Origin: Scylla paramamosain
Taxonomy: Eukaryota > Arthropoda > Malacostraca > Decapoda > Portunidae
DNA length: 64,000 nucleotides
Direction of reading: 5' to 3'
NCBI RefSeq assembly: GCF_035594125.1
Contig: NC_087171.1
Span: 12,409,267 to 12,473,266, forward strand
Positions within the stretch are counted from its first letter, which is position 1; every line of letters starts with the position of its first letter. Below are positions 44,055-56,610 of the stretch, piece after piece. Both the position numbers and the translations under genes were made by a program. A model generated the notes under the pieces. It saw only the letters and a list, made by a program, of their open reading frames with translations. It had not been told where the DNA came from and did not search any database.

Positions 44055-47000
44055 GAGTTCCATTCTGTGCAGAAGGCATGGAAGAGTGTTTGTATTTGGT
44101 AATTGTATTAAAATACATTAAAACACATTAAATTTCTATTGCGGTCTTAGATTTTATTTTTATTCTGTATGTATTTATGATGACTTAGCTGCAAAATCTA
44201 TATGGAAACTTACCTAGACTGTACAGCATCCACTTTTGACGCCATGCGCAAGTAAGACAAGGACTCATTTTTTTTCCTTATGGCATTTTCAGCATAAATT
44301 TTTGCTCCCTCAACATTGCCTTGTTGAAGAGCTTTCTTTATCTTGCCTTCTTGAATCTGGAATGGAAGAATGTTTATTGTGACAATCAAGTATTTCTAGC
44401 AAACATGTAGTATGTATTTTGTCAAAACATAACTTTTGACACACAAGGCAGTCAAGAAGTACCATGATCTCATCATTACCAGTTATTACAAAACAATAAT
44501 GCTGAAATTACACAAGAATATTTACTTAAAAAAAGAAAACAGTGTTTCTCCTTGTACACTTCAGTGTCTTCTTTAATGCAACTAGGATGATCTACACACT
44601 TCAGTGACAAATTTACCAGAACTAATGTGATGGATGTGCTAATGTATACAGCTTACACAGCACCAATACCATTTCAGTTTATATTTTTTCCTCATCAAGA
44701 TGCCTTGAGAGACTTTGCATGGTACTGGCAGGGATGGTAGTAATTTTGTCAGGAACAAAAAATACTCTTATTCAAAACCCAAACAGGAGGAAACTGAACT
44801 TGTCAATGAATGCTCAGCTGGACATGAATATGCCAAGGAGAATATACTGGAGTATTGTCCAGGAACTAGTTACATAGGACCAGGAGGGATACTGGAACTG
44901 GATGAGGCTGAACAGAACTGTTTTATTAGGTTCTTGAGACTGAAATTTACAAAGTATAAGCCTTACCATTTTTGTTTTCTCATGCAATGTAAAACATCAA
45001 TATACATAAAATTAATTGTGTATACTTACAGTAATTTGTAATTCACTGTTTCAATACGCAGTTAATATTTCAGCACAAAGAAAGAATTTCTTTTAGCAAG
45101 GATTTCTACAAGAAATTATTGATGAAGGAGTGCAACATGAAACCTTAACATAGGAGTTGCAGGATTCATAATTGAGTCTAATCTGCATGAAGACTTCTAC
45201 CAACTAGTATCTAATAAAAATAATTTGCATTACTTTTTGGTCTTTTTCAGCTTTCTTTGCCAGTCTTTCCATCTGCTTTTCACAAAACTTCAACTGGAAC
45301 AAGCAATCTGAAAAAAAAAAAACAGAAATACAGTTTAGACTTAATATAATAAATTCGTTAACAAAAACTTGCGTACAGATATGGAAAGTCTGCATCCCTT
45401 ATGTTACACACAGATCAGGTAGCCTTTCTTTCATTGCTATGAAGCTCTGGGGGAACAAAAAAAGATTTTAGTGTTATAGTTAGCTCTAATCTCCATCAAA
45501 GAAATCAATGCATTGATGCCAGAAATAGGGTACATCAGGTATTAGGATTAATTTTTAGGAGTGTTAAAAGCAAGTCCCAAAGTAATATTGAAGTTATATT
45601 TGACACTGATCAGACCTCATCTAGATTATGCTGTACTGTTCTGGTCCCCATATTACAGGAAGAATATATATTAGAATCGGTACAAAGGAGAATGACTATA
45701 AGGATACAGATGATGAGGGGTATTCCTTATGAAATGAGACTGAAGCTATTAAATTTACATTCCTTAAAGACAAAGGTTAAGAAGGGACTTGATAGAAGTC
45801 TTTAAATGGTATAGGGGTTTTAACCAGGGGGACATAAGCAAAATTCTCAGGATCAGGAGTCAGGATAGAACTAGAAATAATGGGTTCAAGCTTGAAAAAT
45901 TTAGATTTAAGAAAGAGATGGGAAGGGATTGGTTCTAAAAATAGAGTGTTAGATAAATGGAATAGACTCAGTAATCAGGTTATTAGTGCTGAGTCATTAG
46001 GGAGCTTTAAAAGAAGTTTAGACAAATTTATGGATGGGATGATAAGTGGAAATAGGTATGTTTCATATAGGGACTGCCATGTGCAGGCCTGATGGCTTCT
46101 TATAGCTTCCCTTATTTTCTTATGTTCTAATGAGCATTAAAGCCTGCAGCAGAAGTGAAGATACCACTAAAATAATGAATTATATAGAATCTTCTAGCCT
46201 CCTTTTTTTATGTTCATTCTATATAAACTTTTAAATACCTCTACAACATTCATATAGAATCTGGGAGTAGCTCCTACTTTTGGTATTACAGCTGACTCAA
46301 CTTTGAGATATCACAGTCACTTCTGCTCTATTGCTTCCAAAGCAGCTGGTTTAACCAACAATTTGTTAAGTCCACACTATGCCACTCCCCCAAGTTTGTG
46401 GTCACCCTCCTTATTACCCGCATATGCCCACTTCTGGAGTTTGGATCTACTGTCTGGAATACTGGTCATGTCACTGACCTAAAGCCACTAGAATCATTAC
46501 AGCAACAGTGGACAAAGAAGATTCAAGGTCTCTAGAATGTCATATGCTCAGCATCTTATGTATCTGGAGTTATTTTCAGTGAAGGGGAGACTGTTACAGG
46601 CCGACCTTATTAAGTGTTGGAAGATTTTTTTATGATCTCCCCAATAATGATTTATTTACTTTGGCTCCTACTATTGGCACGAGAGCACATCATTACAAAA
46701 TCTTTGTTCCTTAAGTCATTGTGATGCCTGGCAGAGATGCCTTTCAGTCAGAGTGGTGAAAGCCTGGAAATCCCTTCCCATCAAAGTGGCATGAGCAGAT
46801 TCTCTTGATAGTTTTAAGAAAGGAATGAGTAATTTCTTGGGTGACCACTTATTGGATTCCTGCTTCTAAGCAGCCTGTTATTCCCTTGACAATTGTTCTG
46901 GGCTTATAGCACACTTTCCTGCCCTTTTTATTAATACACATTCCTTGGTGATCCTCTTTAAGGCTGGTGTGCTAGCTGTGATGGGATTCCATGTTGGGAG

Positions 47001-47551
47001 CCCAACCAGGTAAGGAGACAGTGACAAATCATCAATGGTCCCATCTTCCTGTCAGAGCATAAAAATGAGAGGTATTTTTAAACTAAATATAACACCACTT
47101 GATGTCCAATTGTGACCACATTTTCTTTGAACCATTTGGTGGCATTGATCTACTTTAGAAGTACCCAGCCTTGCTAATATTAACATTAGCTATAATGTGC
47201 CTCAAACTGGTGCCTTTTTTCATATTCTGAAAGAAAGATTTCTATAATCAAACGTTTTTTTTTCTTCACTTTCAGTTTGACAAGCATCTAAAAACATGTG
47301 AAAGTTAGAAAAAAAAAAGTAATATGGACAATAGAAGCCCAAATGATTACTGACATAAGGATTCCTTAACTACTTGCTACATGACGAGTTTCAATGACTG
47401 CAATTGCATCATAATAAGTATACACTGAAACAATTATTATTTTCTGCCGTCCCTAACAAAATATGGAAAGTATCACTATCCACCACGCTGGTGCATCACA
47501 CTCGTACTCACCTTGCATCTTCCTATCCGAATTTCCTCCAAACCACGACAT
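42154..47551 (-). CDS. CHMP1: CHMP1 (CHMP1A-like), ESCRT-III subunit (5 exons, 208 residues)
   Basis: Coding exons in transcript order: 47551-47512, 45307-45234, 44356-44214, 43804-43648, 42366-42154. All introns are GT-AG and phases join to 627 nt. ESCRT-III subunits polymerise on endosomal and midbody membranes to sever membrane necks; CHMP1 recruits VPS4, spastin and IST1. The protein has the basic helical N-terminal core ([27 protein letters not shown]), the central [20 protein letters not shown] and [15 protein letters not shown], the acidic autoinhibitory part and a C-terminal MIM1 motif [10 protein letters not shown] that binds MIT domains. The ending and several core blocks are closer to CHMP1A than to CHMP1B. 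It runs convergent to XRCC1. Confidence 0.97.
42633..42684. repeat. A-rich tract in CHMP1 intron 4
   Basis: Two long A-runs interrupted by TTAAGAC. The rest of the intron to 43647 holds no recognised feature. Confidence 0.9.
43648..43804 (-). CDS. CHMP1: CHMP1 exon 4
   Basis: It encodes residues from [18 protein letters not shown] through [17 protein letters not shown], the ESCRT-III core helices. The acceptor is TTCAAACAG and the donor GTAAGT; phase 2 in, phase 0 out. Confidence 0.97.
44012..44051. repeat. (CA)n microsatellite, CHMP1 intron 3
   Basis: About 20 perfect CA units. Confidence 0.97.
44214..44356 (-). CDS. CHMP1: CHMP1 exon 3
   Basis: It encodes [32 protein letters not shown] and [12 protein letters not shown], the helical hairpin hallmark of CHMP1. 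The acceptor is CATTCCAG and the donor GTAAGT; phase 0 in, phase 2 out. Confidence 0.97.
44715..45041 (+). other. 108-codon frame in CHMP1 intron 2, possible transposase relic
   Basis: The frame, antisense to CHMP1, contains [20 protein letters not shown]. This is faintly like the IGGPGxIVEIDESK block with the first catalytic Asp of ISXO2/IS1595-like domesticated transposases. Nothing else in the frame supports the call. Confidence 0.25.
45234..45307 (-). CDS. CHMP1: CHMP1 exon 2
   Basis: It encodes [20 protein letters not shown] and EKDQK, the first amphipathic helix of the core. The acceptor is a long T-tract plus CAG and the donor GTAATG; phase 1 in, phase 0 out. Confidence 0.96.
45470..46135 (+). 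pseudogene. CR1-type LINE C-terminal fragment in CHMP1 intron 1
   Basis: In shifting frames it reads [10 protein letters not shown], then [16 protein letters not shown], a GLDRSL-like block, [20 protein letters not shown] and LDKFMDG, followed by the shared 3' tail ending CTTATTTTCTTATGTTC. It lies antisense to CHMP1. It is the longest of four CR1 tails in the window. Confidence 0.8.
46255..46870 (+). pseudogene. Jockey/CR1-type LINE C-terminal fragment in CHMP1 intron 1
   Basis: The frames give [35 protein letters not shown], then [25 protein letters not shown], a VVKAWKSLP block and a short C-terminus. It is the same family as the fragment at 15430-16070. Several stops are present. Confidence 0.78.
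47512..47551 (-). CDS. CHMP1: CHMP1 exon 1 (start codon)
   Basis: The ATG follows GCAAG (A at -3) and opens [13 protein letters not shown]. The donor is GTGAGT in phase 1 and joins exon 2 as GAT. The 13-residue leader precedes the point where human CHMP1A begins. Confidence 0.93.
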
Positions 47552-48165
47552 CTTGCAAAAAAAAAACTGGATAGAGTAGTGAGGAGCAGCACCCTTGTAT
47601 GAGTCAAGATCACGGAATCCTCACCTCAAGGCCACAACACGTCTATAGATACCTTCAACCCGACATGTCAATAAAGACTCAACTCCACTTACTGCACACT
47701 ATAGACTACTCGGTACTTTATTCCCAAAACAAGCCCGTGAAAAGGATCGAACGTTATGATAAACCACAATATGTAATGTAACTTCAAAACTGTATTTTTG
47801 TCTTTAAGCTTTGAGAATGATTGCATGTTCAGTAAAACTAAAAACAGTTCCTGTTATGAACAATGATATATTTCACTTCTGATAGTTATGTAGAGACTAT
47901 TTTCAGTGTTCAATGGTAATTTCTTTACCATTTTTTTCTATCAACATCTACATTTTTTTTTCTACTAAATGTCACTAGAGGCCGTTTCTTTTATGAAAGT
48001 ACAAGGGATTAGGAAAGATAACCAAAACCTGCAGACTTGATGAAGCTGTGTTGGTCCGCTTAGAAATAGGAAAAGTGAGCAATAGCTAGTGTAAGATTTT
48101 CATCGCAACTGTTGGGGATTTTTCTTAGCAAGGTTTTATTTTCCATGACTGACCTGTTTTTAAAA
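47552..48165. other. CHMP1 5' flank
   Basis: An A-run at 47557-47565 lies in the probable 5' UTR. No TATA box or other promoter element was identified. Confidence 0.4.
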
Positions 48166-48291
<126 letters not shown>

Positions 48292-48537
48292 CCAGTATGA
48301 ACAATAACTATGTTTATCGAGCATATCTACGACGTAATATCAAAGGAGCTGGCGCAAGGAAACACTGTTTATCTTATCATTCACTGTAATTTAAACACAT
48401 AAGTTTGCCCTACTTTCATACATTTTCTTTCGGGCTAGCATACTGCTGGTAAGATAGTGAGTAAAATAAATCTTTCAGCTACTTGTACTTGTATTGCAGA
48501 GAATGAAATACAATACAATACATACAATACAATAGTA

Positions 48538-48594
48538 CACGCCTACATAATAGGCTTTGACTACATAATAGGCTTTGCCTATTACGTAGGCGTG
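48538..48594. repeat. Hairpin with internal duplication
   Basis: 18-base arms CACGCCTACATAATAGGC (48538-48555) and GCCTATTACGTAGGCGTG (48577-48594) pair with one mismatch. The spacer repeats the left arm's TACATAATAGGCTTT. Confidence 0.85.
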
Positions 48595-48839
48595 AGTTTA
48601 ATTAACAATCAACGTTGTATCCTCATTCTCTTTCTTAGTAATTGGTGCGTATAGTAGTTTTTCCTCTTACATTTTCCTGGATATGATTCACAGCCAAACG
48701 AAGGGATTAAATTATCAGAACCCGAGAAAATTACGTACGAGTATAAACGAGAAAAATTCATGCATGAATCCATCCATCTCTTTCAACCGTAAAAAGAAGA
48801 AGGAAAAAAAAAGAGTTGATACGAGTAAAGTTTTCATAA

Positions 48840-49050
48840 TAAGAACAAGAAAAGCTACAAGAAACCAGTATAGGCCTTGTATGAAATAAATTTAACAATA
48901 TCCGAATCTCATCTCTATACAAAAAAAAAAAAAAAAAAAAAAAAATCTAAACTTTTAAAGTTTCTCAATGACCTGGCATTACAGCATGATTACTGAATCT
49001 ATTCGTCATTTACCACTTATTTGAGAACCAATTTTTTCCATCAGTACCTT
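48840..49050 (-). mobile_element. CR1-type LINE 3' fragment, interrupted by poly(A)
   Basis: It matches the complement of the CR1 C-terminus: AGCTACAAGAAACCA-like start, then after the A-run at 48921-48945 GATTACTGAATCTATTCGTC and TATTTGAGAACCAATTTTTT. Confidence 0.6.
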
Positions 49051-49731
49051 CATGTAGGATGATAAGCTTCTGTATTTGCCTGTATTTGCCTTCTTTCAAG
49101 TTGAGCTGCATTCTGTCAAATAATACCTTCCTTTCACTTTTGCTTGCTAATTACAGTGGTATCTTTCAAAATTATACTCCAAACTTGAATTTTTACTTAT
49201 TAAGATAGAGAAGCCCTAGCAATCAAAGGATTAATGATAATAGCATACATGTTTATTTACTTGAGTCGCCCAGACGATTTTACGTAGCTATAATAAAACT
49301 AAAGGCACTGGATGACTAAAACTACTCCATCCCTTCTTTGGCTTTCAATGTTGTCTTTCAAAAATTCTAGTCTTAATTTACACATGACCATTTTATTAAG
49401 CGTAAGAAGCGACAACAGTGGAAGAGAATAAAAGATTAAGTGCTTGAAGAATTCATAAATATTATTTACATGGTCATTGACCTTATTACACGATAATGTT
49501 GATGAAACAATTGTTATTGTGGAGCAATTTAACACTGTTGTTGTTGTTGTTGTTGTTGTGTGGGAAGTAACAGTGACTGTTGGATGATCGATCTTAAGTC
49601 GGCTCGGCAACAAGGTCATATGGCACCAATAGAGACTTTCAGTGACATTAAAATTCAGAGGAAGAAGTGAGTGGAATTACGTATGTCGGCTTAGCTGAAG
49701 GCAAGGAGGGGACGGTAGTAATGGGAAAATC

Positions 49732-49773
<42 letters not shown>

Positions 49774-50480
49774 TTCACGAACACAGCACTGCACGTCAGC
49801 ACTTCCTGAAGCTGACTCCATATTCGTCGTCATCCTCCTCGTCCTCCCACAAAGGCTTGGAACACTCCCTTCAATACTCAACAATACAACAATTATAACT
49901 GAACCCTGACTGCCCTGACTTATCGTCATAATTTAATTAGCAGGAAGAAGAATATCCGAGTAAGTGAAACCAGTAAAACACCTCGGAAAGCGATTGACGA
50001 AGGGATGAAAGCTATATCATGAAATTGATAGAGTTGTTCTATCATATGGTGCTAATTTCGTTACGGTCTGTCACGTAGTTCCGGAGATGGTGTTTGGATA
50101 GCATTACGATCAGGCCGGGCATGGTCGGTCAAAATGAAACAACCTCCATAGTAAATTTAGCTTCGCTCGCAATAAAATTGGTTTATGTAGTCCTTTGTTT
50201 TTAATAAATTGCAATTTCACGTGTCAAGGGGATTAGCCAAGGATAAAAAGAAAAGCTCAGTTTATCGCTCTCAAATTTAAATCTAAGAAGGGTTTCTAAA
50301 AAGGTTGACCAGTTCAGTTTCATGTCATGGTGTCATTGGTGGTTAAAAGATGAAGGCCGCCCATCTTTTTCTTAGTAAACATAATGTGAACAAAAGAGGC
50401 AAGACATGAAAACCCTCTCGTTTGTGCCTTTTATAGAGAAATAACACTACCAATAGTAACAGTGACACGTAATAGTGACG
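49051..50480. other. Spacer with short repeats only
   Basis: It contains (GTT)8 near 49535-49558 and a (CA)n tract at 49736-49771. A phrase CTTTCAAAAT/CTATGCTC-AAACTTG near 49163-49192 recurs diverged near 55093-55120. No gene is recognised. Confidence 0.5.
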
Positions 50481-50481
50481 A

Positions 50482-50482
<1 letters not shown>

Positions 50483-50560
<78 letters not shown>
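50483..50560. repeat. (TA)n microsatellite
   Basis: About 39 perfect TA units. Confidence 0.98.
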
Positions 50561-50561
<1 letters not shown>

Positions 50562-51140
50562 CCTCTCATTTTCGTTTATTCATCAATGACGGGGGTCAGG
50601 TTTTCCCAGCACACACCAAATACACATTGTCTATTGGTAGAATTAATGATTGGGCATTCCTGACACTCGCACATACTTTCTTTACACATAAGATTTTTTG
50701 TTGAGTGGCTGAAGGTGGGTGACAAGGAGCGGGGAGGAGGGTGCGACGGACGGGGTGACGGAGGGTGGACAGCTGCTGGGGTGACGCTAGGCTCTGTCAG
50801 CTTCACGGGAGGCTATGTTCGCGAGGACCAAAATTTACACGTTAATATTAGATACCCTTTATTCATCGTATTTATCACTACATTTCTTTCTTGAGTTTAC
50901 ACATTTCTTTGTTGTGTTGTGGTGGTGTGTGTTGTTAAAACAGATCCGTATTCTCAAACGTTTCAGCGTTCTATTTCGAATGCTTTTAACAAGCTATAAA
51001 AGTTCTCAGTGGTGTTTTCGTGATTCTAGTGATAGTTAAACACGGATTCTGCATCAGGAATGAAACAGGTACACACACACACACATACACACACACATTA
51101 GAACCCGACTCATAATCTCTGTGGCCTTTGAAAATTGCGC

Positions 51141-51144
<4 letters not shown>

Positions 51145-51204
<60 letters not shown>
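51145..51204. repeat. (GA)n microsatellite
   Basis: About 30 perfect GA units; a short CA tract lies at 51072-51098. Confidence 0.97.
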
Positions 51205-51207
<3 letters not shown>

Positions 51208-51565
51208 TTTCAAAATGCGGGCTTGGTCGGGGTGGCTGGCTTGAGGATGGCAACGGCGTGTGTAGTCACCAGCATCTGCCACCTTCACTCCCGCTGGGGC
51301 CACCTCCTAGATCTTAGTGCCACCGAGACACAGAAAACGCTTCAACTTTTCCATTATGCTCAGTCACTGTCCCGAAAGCTGCGGTTACGCCTTTATCAGC
51401 AGTAGCTTTTTGACACGATGCTCTCAAGTACGTTTTGTAATGTTTTCACATTGTTTTTCGGTGAGGACTGTTTACTAGAGATAATTTTCGTTTAAACTGA
51501 TGAATGCTCAGGGAATATAATAATGTCAGTAGTAATATTACGATGGTGATGATGCTGCTGCTGCT

Positions 51566-51572
51566 GATAGTA

Positions 51573-51604
<32 letters not shown>

Positions 51605-51630
51605 CATAACAACAACAACAACAACAACAG

Positions 51631-51661
<31 letters not shown>

Positions 51662-51665
51662 AAAC
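51566..51665. repeat. (GAT)n-(CAA)n trinucleotide mosaic
   Basis: GAT units to about 51604 and then CAA units to 51665, with GCT triplets just before. Confidence 0.93.
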
Positions 51666-51766
51666 AACACAGTAATAATGATGATAGGAAAGGGAATAAA
51701 ACTAAGTAATGATAACAATAACATATGCATAGATAAACATGCCTATCCCCACATCACCCACCCACC

Positions 51767-51769
<3 letters not shown>

Positions 51770-51827
<58 letters not shown>
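51770..51827. repeat. (CA)n microsatellite
   Basis: About 28 perfect CA units preceded by CCCA repeats. Confidence 0.97.
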
Positions 51828-51830
<3 letters not shown>

Positions 51831-52007
51831 TGCATAACTCCAAGTGATTCTAAAGACAGATTTATGACGTCCCACATGTATCCTACCATGTGTCTTGGAG
51901 TGGCTAAGGATAATGTCTCGCTAATGTCTCGCTGTCTCCACACAAACACGTACTCTTGACGGGTTCCTCTCGGCCCATAATGGTATTACAACATGTGATT
52001 CACTTCA

Positions 52008-52250
52008 TATCATAAGAAAATAAGGGAATCTACAGGAAGTTGGTAGGTGCACACGTGCCTGTTCTCATTCACAAATATGCATAATCTTTCTTTTAAAACT
52101 TCCTATTGACTGCACTGGCAATCTGATAACGTAATCTGTTCCATTCATGTGCTACCTAATCGTAGAGCCTATTTCTTCCTATCTCCTTCTTATATCTTGA
52201 CTTAGGCTAGATTACGATCAGCAATCACAAACGCTTTGTTTTCTCATCAG
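52008..52250 (-). mobile_element. CR1-type LINE 3' fragment
   Basis: It begins ATCATAAGAAAATAAGGGAA on the + strand, like 21828 and the complement of 46135, and continues through a CTTCCTATTGACTGCACTGG stretch matching the complement of the CR1 C-terminal coding end. Confidence 0.65.
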
Positions 52251-52279
52251 GATTGTTTTCAAAGGCCGAAGAGATAATC

Positions 52280-52280
<1 letters not shown>

Positions 52281-52354
<74 letters not shown>
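52281..52354. repeat. (GT)n microsatellite
   Basis: About 37 GT units. Confidence 0.97.
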
Positions 52355-52356
<2 letters not shown>

Positions 52357-52866
52357 TGTGTATTTTCCTACTGACTATGTAGAGTGTAGACTAATTGTTA
52401 ACCTGTGTTTATTCACAATTATGGAAACACCCTTGAAGATCTTTATAATTTCTGTTGGAGCCTGTTCAAACAAACTAGTCGATATTTGGCGCTGCAACGT
52501 TTAATTAAGAATACATCCCTAAACCACATAACGTTCGTTTCATGAAATCTATAAAAACAGAGAGAAAAATACAACTTCCGTCACTTATATTTTACACAAG
52601 GAAAACACATGCATTCCTTTCAATTTGTGTTAATATAGCCATTCCCTAATAAAAAAAAAAAAAAATGAAGATGTGGTTGCGCTTCATCTCTTTGGAATAC
52701 TTTAAACGTAGGACACACGATGATTCACTCCCTCAAAATATCGTCCCAGCGGCGGCAGCATGCGACCAAACAATCGCTTACAAAGAGAACCCAGACACGG
52801 CTCCACCAGCGGAGATATATAGACGTCAAGTGGGTGTGAGGGGCTCTTGAGGAGGATCAGAGAGCT

Positions 52867-52867
<1 letters not shown>

Positions 52868-52948
<81 letters not shown>
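52868..52948. repeat. (GA)n microsatellite
   Basis: About 40 perfect GA units. Confidence 0.97.
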
Positions 52949-52950
<2 letters not shown>

Positions 52951-53138
52951 CTAAAGAATTCCACAAACACGATAAACAGTAAGTAAAAAAAAACGATAAC
53001 TCTTTTCTTATTACGTAAAAAAAAAAAAAAAAACGTGACTACAGAATACGTTGCATGTTTTCCCTTAAGGGCCGGAGAAAGGAAATAAAAAAAGCAGAGT
53101 AGAGCAATGCCTTTACCACAGAATATATAATTATATAC

Positions 53139-53242
53139 ATCCAGGTACTTATCCAAATACTCTTTGAGACTCAAGAGGCGGTAGGTGTGGATCAGGAAGA
53201 AAGCACCATCCTTGGTGTGGGTGTGTGGGCCGTGCGTGACGC
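53139..53242 (-). other. Candidate coding exon, minus strand
   Basis: A pyrimidine-rich acceptor (CACCTGTCCGTCCAG with AG following) precedes an open segment GVTHGPHTHTKDGAFFLIHT then YRLLSLKEYLDKYLD and a weak donor GTATAT. The composition is protein-like, but I recognise no family. Its phase 1 start would match an alternative donor in the last exon of the gene at 56715-59396. Confidence 0.25.
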
Positions 53243-53279
53243 CTCTGGACGGACAGGTGGCAGGTAAAGACACGGCGGT

Positions 53280-54010
53280 GGGGTGGTTGTTTACGTACGG
53301 TACGGTTGTGGTAGTACCGTCCTAGCCAGCAGTGGAGTAACCTGTCTCACTCTTCTGTTGTTTTGCGTTTTCCTTCTGTCTTAAGTCTTAGGTCTGATCT
53401 AGTAACATGAAATTTGATGGATTCTTAACTCATCAGAAGACTTGAGTGTTGGGATAACTGAAAGATTTGTGGTGTCCTTTACAACATTTTACAAGTACGA
53501 GTAGAAGGATCGGAAGCGGCAATGTTAAGTCTGCCCCGTGTTGTAGTGGATCGTACTTTATTCTTTTACTTCTGCTTCACTGTACTTGTTATATATTGTA
53601 AAGGGTAACCGCGATTCTTTCAATTAATCACAAACACATACAACTGAACTATTGGTGGCAGTGGCAGGATGGAAGGAGAACGCTGAGCACAATGGAAGTC
53701 AGTGTGTTATTTTACCACACTGTTGACTACAACGACGAAAAAAAAAAAAGTACAGTACAGTCATGCACACTCATCATATACATAGATTTTTTTTTTTAAC
53801 AGTTCATCTTAAAAAGAAAATATGCATGTCTTTATGTTCGTTTCGCTCTTTATTCATGTATTTGTTTATCCTTGTTCACGTGAGGAAGGGAAAACAGATC
53901 ATAATAATCTTATGTTTTCATCACTTTTGTTTTCCTGGTTTTGTATAGGGTCACGATGTTACTGTTACTTATCGAGAAGCAGGAGAAATTTTAATCATAT
54001 AACTTTCTAT
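53280..54010. other. Spacer without a recognised feature
   Basis: Mixed-composition unique sequence; short A and T runs only. Confidence 0.5.

Positions 54011-54015
<5 letters not shown>

Positions 54016-54082
<67 letters not shown>
54016..54082. repeat. (GT)n microsatellite
   Basis: About 33 perfect GT units. Confidence 0.98.
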
Positions 54083-54084
<2 letters not shown>

Positions 54085-54393
54085 TCTGTATGGATGGGTA
54101 TGGACCAGTATGGGGAACAGAGGATGGGAAATAAGAAGAGAGGATCCATTGCAAAAATATACAGACTATATGTAAGCCTATATATTGGGTTTGTTTGAAC
54201 TGTACGGGGCAGAAGTGTGGCCGAAGTCTGATGAAACTGTAATTATTATCCTATTATCGTAAAGAATAAATACTAAAAGGTTGAAGTGCGCAGACAACTA
54301 CAATAAGTGTCTCCTGATCACACATACGCTCTCAGGGGACAGTGGTTGGACCTTCACGACTCTGAATAACTGCACTAACGATGTGTTCAAAGA

Positions 54394-54400
<7 letters not shown>

Positions 54401-54481
<81 letters not shown>
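54401..54481. repeat. (GA)n microsatellite
   Basis: About 40 perfect GA units. Confidence 0.98.
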
Positions 54482-54484
<3 letters not shown>

Positions 54485-54489
54485 TGGTA

Positions 54490-56607
54490 AGGGGCGGTGG
54501 GAGTTACGGACACTGACCAGGGCCGCTGAACAGAGACAAGGAGATGGGTTTAGAATGTTGTGGCTTGAAATATCTGCATAATTCTTTAACCATTCAGCGC
54601 TGCAGACAGCCTCCAAACTTTATGAAATCTCCTACTTGTTAATCATAATGCAGTTAATAAAATGTGGATGTGTTGGATGTGTAACTAAATGATCTGAAAC
54701 CCCTTGATAATGAAAGTTATCATTCTAAATTTATTATCTTCTAGCTAATGACATCCAGAATATAATGAAATCGGTGCCGTGGTGATAAAAGGATTAATGC
54801 TTAGGACTGAAGATCTCCATAATTTGTATGAGAACCTGTATTTTAACTTCTTGGCGGTTGTCATGCCACGGTATTATGTTATGTTGTCCTTAGGTGAAGG
54901 AGATATCATGATGCTGGTGTAAAATGGTTATGATAGATGCAAGAAAACTCGTATTCTCAAGTTTTTGGCTGGTATTGGCAGTACTGCTCTTTTTACTTAA
55001 TTTGAGTGACCATAGGTTATTTAACTGAGCAAAAGTACAGTCACAGGCACTGGAAGCTTTGAGGTATTCGATCACGTCTGTTGTCAATGATGTCTTTCAA
55101 AACTATGCTCTAAACTTGCAACAGAGCATCTTATCAATCTTGAGAAATGAGAGCAGTCAGAGACAAGAAGAGGAAGTATCAGTTTATCTTATAGATTCGA
55201 AAGGCATTGTAACATTTCATAGTAGCACTTTTGAAGGCACTGGTTTGCATCTTGGTGTATTTGTCAGACATATATGTACCATAATTCCATTCAGCGGACA
55301 TTCAAAAGTTTCACCAGTTTGTTGAGCAAGAACTGGCTGTCCGGTCACTAATTCAGTATGACATCAAACTTTATCTACTTGTCTTGGGGAAGATGTGTTG
55401 TGATTTGTTAGCTTATGTAAGGAATATTGATTTGATTTCGAAGACGGGGAAGAGGACGCGAGTATATTGTTCTGTATTTCTCCTTCTATTTCAAGAGTAC
55501 TGTATGGTAGCTTTGTGCGTCCCTTGCAGTCCACTGTCTTCCGTTGATAGTACAGCTAAGTACAAAGAAGCTACCCTGTTTGAAACTGAGGCTGTCTTCA
55601 CACGACAGCTGTCCTGTCAGTCCACTCATGCTGAACTCCAGCGGCCAGCGGGGAATTATGCAGCGGCAGGCAACGTGATAAATTTATCCTTGCAGTGCTT
55701 CCTCTCTGTTAAATTCAGAACATGTATATCTTTTGCCACATTTTTTGTATTTCGGTCACTGTTTCGTCACCAGATGAAATCGTTACATTATGGCAACGGT
55801 ATTGAAGGAAGGTGTATGGGAGTCGGCGGCCAGTCAGCAGTGCTTGGGTGTGGTGAGTAACGTCAGGGTCATTAGCTCTCCAGTGTCGCGCCGCCTCACG
55901 CCAGTCCAGGGAAAGCGTCTCTGGTCATCATCTGGAAATGGTCGATAAAGCAAAATAACACCACATCTCATTATGAAAATATTATGGAAATGCTGAAAAT
56001 CAAAACACTCCAGAGGCATTGGAGACAAAAAAAGTAAGATGGAAATACCTAATGTTATAAGAGATGTAAACTAAGTGACCAATAAAAATCTTACTATTCT
56101 GAAGAGTAATAACCATTCAATACGACAATTTGCACACCATGCCAATTTCAGTAATACAGCTACTACCCTGGCTCTCCACCGATGATTTTGCTGGATTTCA
56201 CTGACGCATCAGTCACTTTTTAAAAGACATTGAAAGAAAATAAATTATATATAAAAAAAGAGAAGACTAAAGATGCAAGCAGTTCTTTCTCTATCTCGAG
56301 AAAACCCGGGCGAACTGAGCGCGTTACCGTTTCTGTATGTGCTGTAAATTGCCGCAGGTGAACCGTACTGATAAAAAAAAAAAAAAATCGGGTTTAGATA
56401 TATTTGTTGACACTCGCACGGCCGTTCTATCGTATGAAAAAAAGAAATGAATAATAAATAAATAAAGAACCGCTCGTGCGAAACATTAGGACAAACTACA
56501 CAGTCTTTGCAGTTTTCCCAATATATTCTGAACTTTCCTGAAATGAGCTTTGCGATAAAGTCTGAAGTTGAATGCAAGAGTTAAACACTTGGAGCAGGGC
56601 TGAAAAA

Positions 56608-56608
<1 letters not shown>
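54490..56608. other. Spacer with two unassigned open frames
   Basis: Plus-strand frames of 88 (55059-55325) and 158 codons (55384-55860) have no domain, no splice evidence and no codon-usage signal that I can defend. CpG becomes commoner from about 55.5 kb. Confidence 0.45.

Positions 56609-56610
<2 letters not shown>

Noticed and set aside
55059..55860. Two plus-strand open frames of 88 and 158 codons
   Set aside because: No recognised domain, no splice or start context that stands out, and composition like the surrounding DNA.
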